This document shows, in pieces, positions 1-6,609 of a DNA stretch of 16,269 nt. The position numbers were made by a program, and so were the translations under genes. Under the pieces are notes generated by a model. That model had not been told where the DNA came from. It saw only the letters and a list, made by a program, of their open reading frames with translations, and searched no databases. Origin of the DNA: DASTQL01 sp035761805 (GTDB taxonomy: Bacteria > Actinomycetota > Actinomycetes > Jiangellales > Jiangellaceae); assembly GCA_035761805.1 (NCBI GenBank), contig DASTQL010000019.1, positions 1-16,269 of the forward strand. The letters are read 5' to 3'. The number at the start of each line of letters is the position of its first letter. The stretch's first letter is position 1.

Positions 1-1
1 A

Positions 2-823
2 TGGCTGACCGGCCGTCGCTTCCGCGCCACGAGCGTCAAGATCATGCAGGACGGCGTCCCGGAGAACGGCAGCGCCGCGATGCTCGACCCCTACCTTGAC
101 GGCCGCGGCGGCGGCACGACGACGAACCGCGGCCACTCGTACGTCGAGGCGGCGGCGCTCTGCGAGCACGTGACCGGACTGGACGCGGCCGGCTTCCAGG
201 TGCACGTCCATGCGATCGGTGACCGGGCGGTGCGCGAGGCCCTCGACGCCGTCGCCGAGGCGCGACGGCGCAACGGCCTCACCGACAACCGGCATCACAT
301 CGCGCACGTCCAGGTGGTCCACCCCGACGACGTCCCGCGGTTCGCCGAGGTCGGCGCAGCGGCGACGATCCAGCCGCTGTGGGCGGCCTACGACCAGCAG
401 ATGCTTCGCCTCACCCTCCCCGTCCTGGGCGAGGAGCGGGCCCGCTGGCAGTACCCCTTCGGCGACCTCCACCGCACCGGCGCCGTGCTGGCCGGCGGCA
501 GCGACTGGCCGGTGAGCACGCCCGACCCGATGGCCGGGATCCATGTGGCGGTCAACCGGACCCTGCCGCCGGCGCTGGCCGAGGGGGACGACCGCGCCTT
601 CCTCCCCGAGCAGGCGATCGACCTCGCCACCGCCCTCACCGCGTACACCGCCGGCTCCGCGTACGTGAACCACCTCGACGACGCCGGAACCCTCACCGTC
701 GGTGCGCTGGCGGACGTCGTCGTGCTCGACCGCGACCCCTTCGAGCAACCCGCGACCGAGATCGCCGACTGCCGCGTGCTCCAGACCTGGGTCGGCGGCG
801 ACCTCGTGTCCGGAGGGTGGTGA
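2..823 (+). CDS. YtcJ-type amidohydrolase, 5' end missing
   Basis: C-terminal part of a metal-dependent amidohydrolase of the YtcJ/Amidohydro_3 type. The frame is open from base 2, so the true start and the N-terminal metal ligands lie left of the window. Visible hallmarks are a VKIMQDG segment at the window edge (the usual VKI.xDG motif), the metal-binding HVHAIGD motif (bases about 200-220), HHIAHVQVV further on, and GSDWPVS, which carries the late conserved Asp. The last stretch, ALADVVVLDRDPF, is the beta-strand that returns to the composite domain in amidohydrolases. Members hydrolyse amide or cyclic C-N bonds in small molecules, but the substrate cannot be read from the sequence. No signal peptide can be judged. 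The stop codon overlaps the GTG of the methyltransferase gene, so the two are probably cotranscribed. Family assignment is firm; exact function is unknown. Confidence 0.9.
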   Translation, partial: WLTGRRFRATSVKIMQDGVPENGSAAMLDPYLDGRGGGTTTNRGHSYVEAAALCEHVTGLDAAGFQVHVHAIGDRAVREALDAVAEARRRNGLTDNRHHIAHVQVVHPDDVPRFAEVGAAATIQPLWAAYDQQMLRLTLPVLGEERARWQYPFGDLHRTGAVLAGGSDWPVSTPDPMAGIHVAVNRTLPPALAEGDDRAFLPEQAIDLATALTAYTAGSAYVNHLDDAGTLTVGALADVVVLDRDPFEQPATEIADCRVLQTWVGGDLVSGGW

Positions 824-2316
824 GCTCCGTGGGCCGCGTCCCCCGCCTGGGCACCGGGGCCGTGGCGCGCGTCGGCGACGACCTCGCCACCGCGTCCTAC
901 ACCGTCGACGACGTGACGGACGCGCTCGGCTCCGTGGGATCCGCGGCCTTGAGCCGCAACGAGACCACGCCCGGCCTGCGGGCGACGACCGGCGGCTCGG
1001 CGCTGGAGACCCTGGTCCGGCTGTGGCCGCTCCAGACCGCCGTTCCGCTCGCGGCCGCGCAGGCCGCCCTGCCGACGTCGCTGGACGCCCTGCTCGCCGG
1101 GGGTCTGCTCGACCGCGAGGGCGGCGAGGTCCGGGCGGTCGTCGACCTCCGCCCGTACGGCGACGACACCGGGGACTGGTGGGTCTGCTCCGACCTCACC
1201 CCCGGGCTCGACGGCATCCTGGCGCCCGTCCCGGCGGACCATGTGCTCGGGGTCAGCTCCGCGTCGAGCACGCTCGCGCAGATCACCGTACGGCAGGAGG
1301 TCGCGCGGGCCCTCGACCTCGGCACCGGGTGCGGGGTTCAGTCGCTGCACCTCGCCCGGCACGCGCGGCAGGTCGTGGCCACAGACGTGAGCGATCGCGC
1401 GGTGGCGATGGCACGCATCACGGCGGCGCTCAGCGGGATCACGGTGGACCTTCGGCGCGGCGACCTGTACGGACCCGTCTCGGACGAGACCTTCGACCTC
1501 GTCGTCTCGAACCCGCCCTTCGTCGTCTCACCCGGCGGCCGGCACGCCTACAGGGACTCCAGGCTGGTCGGCGACGAGATCTCGCTGCGCGTCGTCGTCG
1601 AGGGAGCCCGCCGGCTCACCGAGGGCGGCTGGCTGCATGCCCTGGTCAACTGGGTCCACCCGTACGGGCGGGACTGGCGCGACCGGATCGGCGCCTGGGT
1701 GGCCGCGACAGGCTGCGACGCGTGGGTCGTGGAGCGCGAGGTGCTCGATCCGGCGGCCTACGTCGAGTTGTGGCTGCGCGACTCCGGGGAGGTGGCGCTG
1801 CCGGAGTACCGGGAGCGGTACGACCGGTGGCTCGGCTGGTTCGAGGAGCAGCGCGTCGAGGCTGTCGGCTTCGGGTGGGTGACGCTGCGCTGCACGGGTG
1901 TCGACGCCCCCGCCGTCCGGCTGGAGGAGTGGCGACACCCGGTGGAGCAGCCCCTGGGGCCGACGGTGCAGGCGGGCCTTGAGCGCGCCGCGCTGCTGCG
2001 TGGCTGGGCCGACGACGCGGCGCTGCTCGGGCGGCGGCTGGTCGTCGCGCCCGACGTGGTCCAGGAGCAGGTGGGGCCACCCGGCGCGGAGCACCCCGAC
2101 ACGGTGGTGCTGCGTCAGCGCCGCGGGCTCATGCGGGCCCGCCTGGTGGGGACGGCGGAGGCCGGACTCGTCGGGGCCTGCGACGGCTCGGTCCAGCTCG
2201 GCGTCCTCCTCGACGCGGTGGCGGAGGTGCTCGGACGCGACCCGGAGGCGCTCCGGGCCGAGCTTGCGCCCCGCGTGCGTGAGCTCGTCGCCGAGGGCTT
2301 CCTCCTGCCGGAGTGA
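820..2316 (+). CDS. Class I SAM-dependent methyltransferase, NPPF type
   Basis: About 498 residues. A Rossmann methyltransferase core sits in the middle: motif I DLGTGCG at residues 166-172, an acidic strand end (VVATDVS) about 20 residues later, and the catalytic NPPF motif at 231-234. NPPF/NPPY is characteristic of N-methyltransferases of the PrmC/RsmC/RlmG type, which modify amide or exocyclic amino nitrogens. About 150 residues before the core and about 200 after it are family-specific; I believe this is the actinobacterial family with an N-terminal DUF7059. The C-terminal part resembles a winged-helix segment, but I cannot prove it. Substrate is unknown; it is not the usual PrmC, which is much shorter. 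Start: GTG 820 gives a GTGA overlap with the upstream stop, but the GGAGG at 812-816 is only 3 nt away. GTG 829 has a 12-nt spacing and is the alternative. Confidence 0.85.
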   Translation: MSSVGRVPRLGTGAVARVGDDLATASYTVDDVTDALGSVGSAALSRNETTPGLRATTGGSALETLVRLWPLQTAVPLAAAQAALPTSLDALLAGGLLDREGGEVRAVVDLRPYGDDTGDWWVCSDLTPGLDGILAPVPADHVLGVSSASSTLAQITVRQEVARALDLGTGCGVQSLHLARHARQVVATDVSDRAVAMARITAALSGITVDLRRGDLYGPVSDETFDLVVSNPPFVVSPGGRHAYRDSRLVGDEISLRVVVEGARRLTEGGWLHALVNWVHPYGRDWRDRIGAWVAATGCDAWVVEREVLDPAAYVELWLRDSGEVALPEYRERYDRWLGWFEEQRVEAVGFGWVTLRCTGVDAPAVRLEEWRHPVEQPLGPTVQAGLERAALLRGWADDAALLGRRLVVAPDVVQEQVGPPGAEHPDTVVLRQRRGLMRARLVGTAEAGLVGACDGSVQLGVLLDAVAEVLGRDPEALRAELAPRVRELVAEGFLLPE

Positions 2317-2332
2317 ATCGCGGGTCCTGCCG

Positions 2333-3475
2333 TCAGCGGCGCTCGTGCGGGTACTCGGCGGCCCGGCCCTGGAAGGACAGGATCTTCGGGTTCTGGACCA
2401 TGCCGGCCCGGATCTCGATCGCGCGGCTGATCGTACGGTCGGCGTCCCAGGCGTCCGGGCCCTCGAGCACCGTACGCAGGTGCGGGAGCAGGGCCTCGCT
2501 GATCTCCCAGGTGGCGGAGTTCCACAGGTACGAGGGGCTGTGGTCGACCCCGTAGTAGCGCACGCCGTCACCCACGGTGAAGACCGGGTCCTCGAAGGCC
2601 GTCGGCCGGGCGAAGTCGAAGCCCATCCCCTCGTCACACGACACGTCGACGACGAGGCTGCCCGGGCGGAACCGCTCGACCTCGTCGCCCACGACGAACA
2701 TCAACGGAGCATCGGTGTCCTGGAGCACGCAGTTGACCACGAGGTCGTGGCGGGCCAGGAACTCGTGGACGGGCACCATGCCCTCCCGGGTGACCACCTC
2801 CGTCCGGCTCGGGTCCGCCTCCGTACGCTGGTGGTGGCCGAGCACCACGGACGGGATGGGCGAGGCGACGGCGGTGACGTCGCGCATCGTGAGTGCGGTG
2901 ACCTCGTGCACCCCGAGGGCGTGCAGGCCGGTGACCGCGCCGCGGGCGGTGTTGCCGAAGCCGATGACGGCGGCCGTCAGGTGGTGGCCGTAGTGGCCGG
3001 TGAGGCCGTCGAGCGCCATCGCGTGCAGCACCGACGCGTAGCCTGCCATCTCGTTGTTGATGTGGAAGACGTGGACGAGGAAGCGGCCGTCCGCGGTCCA
3101 GTGGTTCATCTCCTCCCACGCGATCAGGGTCAGCCGCTTGTCGATGGCCAGCTGCGTGAGCTCGGGGTCCTGGACGCAGTGCGGCCAGCCCCACAGGACC
3201 TGCCCGTCGCGCAGCTCGGCCACGTCCGGGAGCGTCGGCTTGGGCAGCAGGACGGCGTCCGACTCGGCGATGATCTCCGGCCGGGTCCGCATCCCGGCGA
3301 CCAGCGGAGTCAGGTGGTCGTCGGGGACGTCGAAGTGCTGGCCGTACCCGTGCTCGAGCAGGATCCGCTCGCGCAGGTCCGCGTCGATGCGCTCCACGTG
3401 CCGGGGGTGGATCGGCAGCCGGTGCTCGTTCTCCTTCCCCGACTCGCCGAGCACTCCGAGCGTGAGGCGGTCCAT
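2333..3475 (-). CDS. AlaDH/PNT-fold dehydrogenase, N5-(carboxyethyl)ornithine synthase-like
   Basis: 380 residues. The N-terminus (LGVLGESGKENEHRLPIHP) has the pattern of the alanine dehydrogenase / transhydrogenase / lysine-ketoglutarate reductase N-domain, with a conserved Arg and His after the 'KENE' stretch. A dinucleotide-binding loop follows, VIGFGNTARG at residues 170-179, then a late VVDVSCDEG segment. Within this superfamily the overall look best fits the N5-(carboxyethyl)ornithine synthase branch, which reductively couples an amino-acid side-chain amine to pyruvate with NAD(P)H. It is longer than the Lactococcus enzyme of about 313 residues. Alanine or saccharopine-type dehydrogenase activity is possible. 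ATG 3475 is well supported: a GGAGG lies 4 nt upstream on this strand (bases 3480-3484), and longer versions of the frame lose the conserved N-terminus. It converges on the methyltransferase gene with only 16 bases between stops. It is probably cytosolic and monocistronic. Confidence 0.7.
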   Translation of the reverse strand: MDRLTLGVLGESGKENEHRLPIHPRHVERIDADLRERILLEHGYGQHFDVPDDHLTPLVAGMRTRPEIIAESDAVLLPKPTLPDVAELRDGQVLWGWPHCVQDPELTQLAIDKRLTLIAWEEMNHWTADGRFLVHVFHINNEMAGYASVLHAMALDGLTGHYGHHLTAAVIGFGNTARGAVTGLHALGVHEVTALTMRDVTAVASPIPSVVLGHHQRTEADPSRTEVVTREGMVPVHEFLARHDLVVNCVLQDTDAPLMFVVGDEVERFRPGSLVVDVSCDEGMGFDFARPTAFEDPVFTVGDGVRYYGVDHSPSYLWNSATWEISEALLPHLRTVLEGPDAWDADRTISRAIEIRAGMVQNPKILSFQGRAAEYPHERR

Positions 3476-3573
3476 GGGTCCTCCCTGGACGGGCCCAGGG
3501 CGGGCCCCCGGGTCCCCCCTTGCTACCACGCGAGTTGCGCGTTGCCCGCCGATCGGGTTCAGATTGGTGGGTC
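3476..3573. promoter_or_regulatory. Divergent intergenic region between dehydrogenase and M28 peptidase
   Basis: This 98-base gap must hold the promoters of both divergent genes. The half next to the dehydrogenase is extremely GC-rich, with GGGCCC at 3491-3496 and again at 3502-3507, which could form alternative hairpins in the leader. For the peptidase, CAGATT at 3560-3565 preceded by TTGCGC at 3535-3540 (19-nt gap) is a possible promoter; it would put the transcript start at or close to GTG 3574. No clear -10 element is seen for the minus-strand gene. This is a weak assignment. Confidence 0.3.
3480..3485 (-). promoter_or_regulatory. Ribosome binding site of the dehydrogenase gene
   Basis: GGGAGG read on the minus strand, 4 nt before ATG 3475. 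It decides the start against the much longer open frame that extends upstream to 4135. Confidence 0.75.
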
Positions 3574-4572
3574 GTGCCGCGCCTGCCCGTCTCCCTCGCC
3601 GCGGCGGCGCTGCTCCTCGGGGGGTGCGCCGCTGCCGGCGACCCGGCGGCCGACCCGGGGTCGCCCTCGCCGACCTCGCCGACCGCGTCTCCGCCCCCCA
3701 CGACCGCGTCGGCGAGCCCGACCTCCCCGTCGCCGGAGACCACCACCCGCTCCCCTCAACCTCCGGCCACCTTCGACCCCGCGGTGGCGTATGAGACGGT
3801 GGAGACGCTGGCTGGCGGGATCGGCCCCCGCGAGGCGGCGTCCGCGGCCTTCCTGGAGGCCGCCGACCTGGTCGAGGACCGGCTGGTCTCGTTGGGCTAC
3901 TCCGTCGAGCGACGTCCGGTCGACCTGCCGGCGGGTGACTCCTGGGGTGTGCCGGTGCCAGCCGGACAGTCCCTCTCGCTGGTGGCGACGCCACCCGGCT
4001 TCGACGCGGTCGCCCCCCACCGGGTCGTGGCGGCGCACCTGGACACGGTCGCCGTGGCGCCGGGCGCCGAGGACAACGCCTCCGGGATCGGGGTGATGCT
4101 CGAGCTGGCCCGGATGGCCGTCGAGGAGCGGCCATCCGTCCCGGTCGTGATCATCGCCTTCGGGGCGGAGGAGCCCCGTGGACGGGGCGACGACATGCAC
4201 CACTTCGGCTCCCAGGCCTACGTCCGGGACCTGGCCGACGAGCAGCGTGCCGCCATCGTGGGCATGCTGGCGCTGGACCGCGTGGGCGTGCCCACCGACG
4301 TCCTGCCGGTGTGCCACGGCGGTCGGTCGCCCGACACCGTGCGCGACCAGCTGCTCGCCGCCGCCAACCGCCTGGGCATCCCGGCCCAGGCTTGCGAGAA
4401 CCGCGCCAGCGACCACTGGTCCTTCGAGAAGGCGGGCGTCGCTGTGGCCCGGCTGGGCAGCGTGCCCTACGCGGGCTACCACTCGCCGCAGGACGTGCCC
4501 TCGGTCGTGGACCCGGTGCAGCTCGACCGGGCCGGCCGGACGGCGTGGGAGTGGCTGCAGGCGGCGGCCTGA
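3574..4572 (+). CDS. Secreted M28-family zinc aminopeptidase, lipoprotein
   Basis: 332 residues from GTG 3574. The N-terminus is a short lipoprotein signal (MPRLPVS, a run of Ala and Leu, lipobox LGGC with Cys18). A Ser/Thr/Pro-rich linker of about 45 residues follows, typical of surface-tethered enzymes. The mature part is a complete M28 peptidase. Predicted zinc ligands are His155 (AHLDT), bridging Asp167 (EDNASG), Glu200, Asp235 and His303 (YAGYHSPQD), and the general base is Glu199 (GAEEP). The 12-residue spacing from His155 to Asp167 matches Streptomyces griseus aminopeptidase. It should release N-terminal residues from peptides outside the membrane. The frame is open from TTG 3520, but only the GTG start puts a proper signal peptide at the N-terminus. 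No good Shine-Dalgarno sequence is seen. Its last 97 bases overlap the opposing transporter gene. Confidence 0.88.
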   Translation: MPRLPVSLAAAALLLGGCAAAGDPAADPGSPSPTSPTASPPPTTASASPTSPSPETTTRSPQPPATFDPAVAYETVETLAGGIGPREAASAAFLEAADLVEDRLVSLGYSVERRPVDLPAGDSWGVPVPAGQSLSLVATPPGFDAVAPHRVVAAHLDTVAVAPGAEDNASGIGVMLELARMAVEERPSVPVVIIAFGAEEPRGRGDDMHHFGSQAYVRDLADEQRAAIVGMLALDRVGVPTDVLPVCHGGRSPDTVRDQLLAAANRLGIPAQACENRASDHWSFEKAGVAVARLGSVPYAGYHSPQDVPSVVDPVQLDRAGRTAWEWLQAAA

Positions 4573-5798
4573 GCTCGCCAGGCCGGCAGGTAGAGCGGCG
4601 CGGCCAGGGCGAGCACACCGGCCCCGACCAGCATCGCCGTGGACGTCGACGTCGCCCCGGCGAGAGCCGTCAGCACGATCCCGCCGAGCGCGGCCGAGGG
4701 CTGGGCGACCATGGAGTTGAGGGAGACGACGGTCGAGCGGTGGGAGGCGTCGACCTGGCCGTGCAGGAGCGTCTGGTGCAGCGGGTTGGAGGCGCCGTGC
4801 ACCACGTAGCAGGCCAGGAAGCCGGCCAGCAGTCCCGGAGCGCCGGCCGCCAGGCCCATGACCGCGACCGTCGCGGCCTGGAGGATGCGCAGCAGTCCGG
4901 CGGTCAGGGCGACGTCGAGGCGGGGCCCGATCGCCGACACGATGCCCGCACCGACCGCCGAGGCCACCCAGGCGGCGGAGGCTGCGGGGCCCATCAGGGC
5001 GCCGGCCTCGGACGTCCCGCCCAGGAGCTCGGCCAGCCGGACCGGCGTGAGCGACTCGAAGGCCACCATGCCGAAGCCCCACGACACCTCGACGAGGACG
5101 AGCGCTGTGAGCACCCGGGAGCCGCGTAGGAGGAGCAAACCCCCGCCGACCACCCGCGGCACCTGCCGCACCGAGGAGGTGAGCCCGCGGGCGCCGGTCC
5201 GGTGTGGCTCGCGCGGGAGGAGGAGCCCCACGGCGGCGAGGTTCACGACGCCGAGCGCCGCGGCCACGACCACCGGCGCCGCGACCGCGGGCCCCACCCC
5301 CGGGAGCGGGTCGAGCGCGACCAGGCCCCCGGACAGCAGCGCTCCACCCGCCACGCTCAGGCCGAGCACCGTGCTGCCGGCCGAGAGCCCACGCTCCAGG
5401 CGCGAACCCGGCCGGTCGACCAGGACCGTGTCGACGTACCACGCCTCCAGTGGCCCGCTGTCCAGTGCCCGGTGGATCCCTTGCACGGCGTACGCCACGA
5501 GGAATGCCGCCATCGACCCCGCCGTGGCCATGAGCACCAGTGCGACGATCCCGGTCGCCGCAGCCGTCAGCAGTACCGGGCGCCGGCCGAGTGCGTCTGC
5601 CAGGCCGCCGGTCGGGAGCTCGAGGGCGAGCACGACCAGTCCCTGCGCGGCCACCGCCATCCCCACCTGGGCGAGCGTGAGCCCGCGCTCGAGCGGCAGC
5701 AGCACGACGACCGGCACGAGCATGCCGGTGGGCAGCCAACGCAGGGCCGTCAGCGCCAGGAACCGCCGGGTCGCCTGAGCCGTGGTCAGGCGGGTCAC
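4476..5798 (-). CDS. MFS transporter, probable exporter controlled by the adjacent ArsR-type regulator
   Basis: 440 residues with about 12 hydrophobic segments separated by short charged loops, as in the major facilitator superfamily. MFS motif A (GGLADALGRRPVLL) lies at residues 64-77, in the loop between helices 2 and 3. The substrate is unknown; single-component drug/proton antiporters are the commonest relatives in regulator-transporter pairs of this kind. The GTG start at 5798 overlaps the regulator's TGA by 4 bases, so translation is probably coupled; AGAGG lies a few bases upstream. The last ~32 residues, after the final helix (ending near LYLPAW), are polar and cysteine-containing. 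They are encoded opposite the end of the M28 peptidase gene, so the tail is probably a read-through extension that carries no function. Confidence 0.88.
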   Translation of the reverse strand: MTRLTTAQATRRFLALTALRWLPTGMLVPVVVLLPLERGLTLAQVGMAVAAQGLVVLALELPTGGLADALGRRPVLLTAAATGIVALVLMATAGSMAAFLVAYAVQGIHRALDSGPLEAWYVDTVLVDRPGSRLERGLSAGSTVLGLSVAGGALLSGGLVALDPLPGVGPAVAAPVVVAAALGVVNLAAVGLLLPREPHRTGARGLTSSVRQVPRVVGGGLLLLRGSRVLTALVLVEVSWGFGMVAFESLTPVRLAELLGGTSEAGALMGPAASAAWVASAVGAGIVSAIGPRLDVALTAGLLRILQAATVAVMGLAAGAPGLLAGFLACYVVHGASNPLHQTLLHGQVDASHRSTVVSLNSMVAQPSAALGGIVLTALAGATSTSTAMLVGAGVLALAAPLYLPAWRAQAAACSHSHAVRPARSSCTGSTTEGTSCGEW

Positions 5799-6424
5799 GG
5801 CACCTCTTCCGGCACGGGGAACGCCTGTACGTAGACGTGCACCCGCTGGGCGCCCTCGCGCCGCTCACCCGGGTCGCGCCCCGCGAGCCGCCGCTCCACG
5901 ACCTCCCACAGCTCCCTGGTGAGCTCGGCCAGCTCGTCGACGGTGAGCTGCAGCATGACGTCGGAGTCCTCCGCCGCACGCACCCACGGGCGCGGCCAGT
6001 CGCCCCGCGCCGCGTACCACTGCTGCAACGCGTCGGTCTGCGTGCGCAGCCGCTGCCGCTGGAGGACGGCGAGCGCAGACCGCCCGGCCTCCTCGTCGAG
6101 GAAGTCCTCGCTGTCCCACGCAGTGAGCTCGTGCGCGGCCCGCCAGAACCGCTCGCGCCGCGACGGCTGCTCCGGCGCCTCCTCCACGAAGCCGTACCGG
6201 GCCAGCTGTCGGAGGTGGTACGACGTCGACCCGCTGGTCTCGCCGAACCGGCGGCCGAGCTCGCTGGCGGTGGCCGGGCCGTGGGTCCGCAGCGCCCCCA
6301 GCAGCCGCATCCGGAGCGGGTGGGCCAGCGCTCGCAGGGTCGCGAGGTCCTCGACGCGCTTGCGCCGGGGTCCAGGAGTCGCGGGACCGGACGGTAGAGC
6401 GCCGGGACCCGGGTCGAGGGACAT
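5795..6424 (-). CDS. ArsR-type winged-helix transcriptional regulator
   Basis: 209 residues. The winged helix-turn-helix occupies about residues 25-95: LRALAHPLRMRLLGAL (helices 1-2), ATASELGRRF, then the recognition helix around SGSTSYHLRQL (65-74), and the wing with EEAPEQPSRRERFW. This is the HTH_20/ArsR subgroup. The metal-site Cys motif (ELCVC) of classic SmtB/ArsR sensors is absent, so a metal ligand is not suggested. The ~110-residue C-terminal part is mostly helical and charged, probably for dimerisation or ligand sensing. The first ~20 residues are Pro/Gly-rich. It is cotranscribed with the MFS gene it overlaps, so it probably represses its own operon until the transported compound is present. 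ATG 6424 has no Shine-Dalgarno sequence and lies 6 nt from a -10 box (see promoter entry). Confidence 0.88.
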   Translation of the reverse strand: MSLDPGPGALPSGPATPGPRRKRVEDLATLRALAHPLRMRLLGALRTHGPATASELGRRFGETSGSTSYHLRQLARYGFVEEAPEQPSRRERFWRAAHELTAWDSEDFLDEEAGRSALAVLQRQRLRTQTDALQQWYAARGDWPRPWVRAAEDSDVMLQLTVDELAELTRELWEVVERRLAGRDPGERREGAQRVHVYVQAFPVPEEVP

Positions 6425-6430
6425 GAAGGC

Positions 6431-6458
6431 ATCCTAGACTGCAAAGAGATGTTTGCAA
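6431..6458 (-). promoter_or_regulatory. Promoter of the arsR-type/MFS operon, leaderless
   Basis: On the minus strand, TTGCAA (6453-6458) and TAGGAT (6431-6436) are separated by 16 nt, a good -35/-10 pair for a housekeeping sigma factor. Only 6 nt separate the -10 box from the ATG, so the expected transcript start is the start codon itself. No ribosome binding site is present, which fits a leaderless mRNA. Confidence 0.6.
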
Positions 6459-6469
6459 AGATTCCTTTG
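6440..6469. repeat. Operator-like direct and inverted repeats
   Basis: The octamer TGCAAAGA occurs at 6440-6447 and 6454-6461, exactly 14 bases apart. CAAAG (6456-6460) and CTTTG (6465-6469) form a perfect inverted repeat around 4 bases. The patch is markedly AT-richer than its surroundings and covers the -35 box of the regulator's promoter. This is the layout expected for an autorepressor site; binding is inferred. Confidence 0.5.
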
Positions 6470-6528
6470 TGATAACGCCTCGATCACGGCTCGCGGCCGA
6501 TACCGATGTACGGTGCCCAGCGTCGGAA

Positions 6529-6559
6529 TTGACAGGGCCGCCCGCGTGGCCCCCACACT
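6529..6559 (+). promoter_or_regulatory. Possible topA promoter
   Basis: A consensus -35 hexamer TTGACA lies at 6529-6534 in the 185-base gap upstream of topA. With a 19-nt spacer the best -10 candidate is CACACT (6554-6559), which is poor. The -35 match is exact, but the assignment as a whole is tentative. Confidence 0.35.
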
Positions 6560-6597
6560 TCCCGCGGGCCGCCCGGCCCCGGCAGTCCCCTGAGGTC

Positions 6598-6603
6598 GAG
6601 GAG
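6598..6603 (+). promoter_or_regulatory. Ribosome binding site of topA
   Basis: GAGGAG ends 6 nt before GTG 6610. It favours this start over the upstream ATG 6469, which would add 47 residues with no family resemblance. Confidence 0.75.
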
Positions 6604-6609
6604 CAGTTC

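Noticed and set aside
3601..3740. Repeat-like Ser/Thr/Pro-coding stretch in the M28 gene
   Set aside because: It is a normal low-complexity linker behind a lipoprotein Cys, not a DNA repeat element.
1898..4096. Plus-strand open frame of 732 codons across the dehydrogenase gene
   Set aside because: The dehydrogenase on the minus strand has a coherent family sequence, an RBS and a good start; the plus frame does not.
3476..4135. N-terminal extension of the dehydrogenase to an upstream start
   Set aside because: The extension is Arg/Pro-rich, lies opposite the M28 gene and precedes a well-placed GGAGG-ATG.
3559..6444. Minus-strand open frame of 961 codons across the M28, MFS and regulator genes
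   Set aside because: It runs in a different frame from the regulator and MFS proteins, which have convincing motifs, and its sequence is Arg/Gly-rich without domains.
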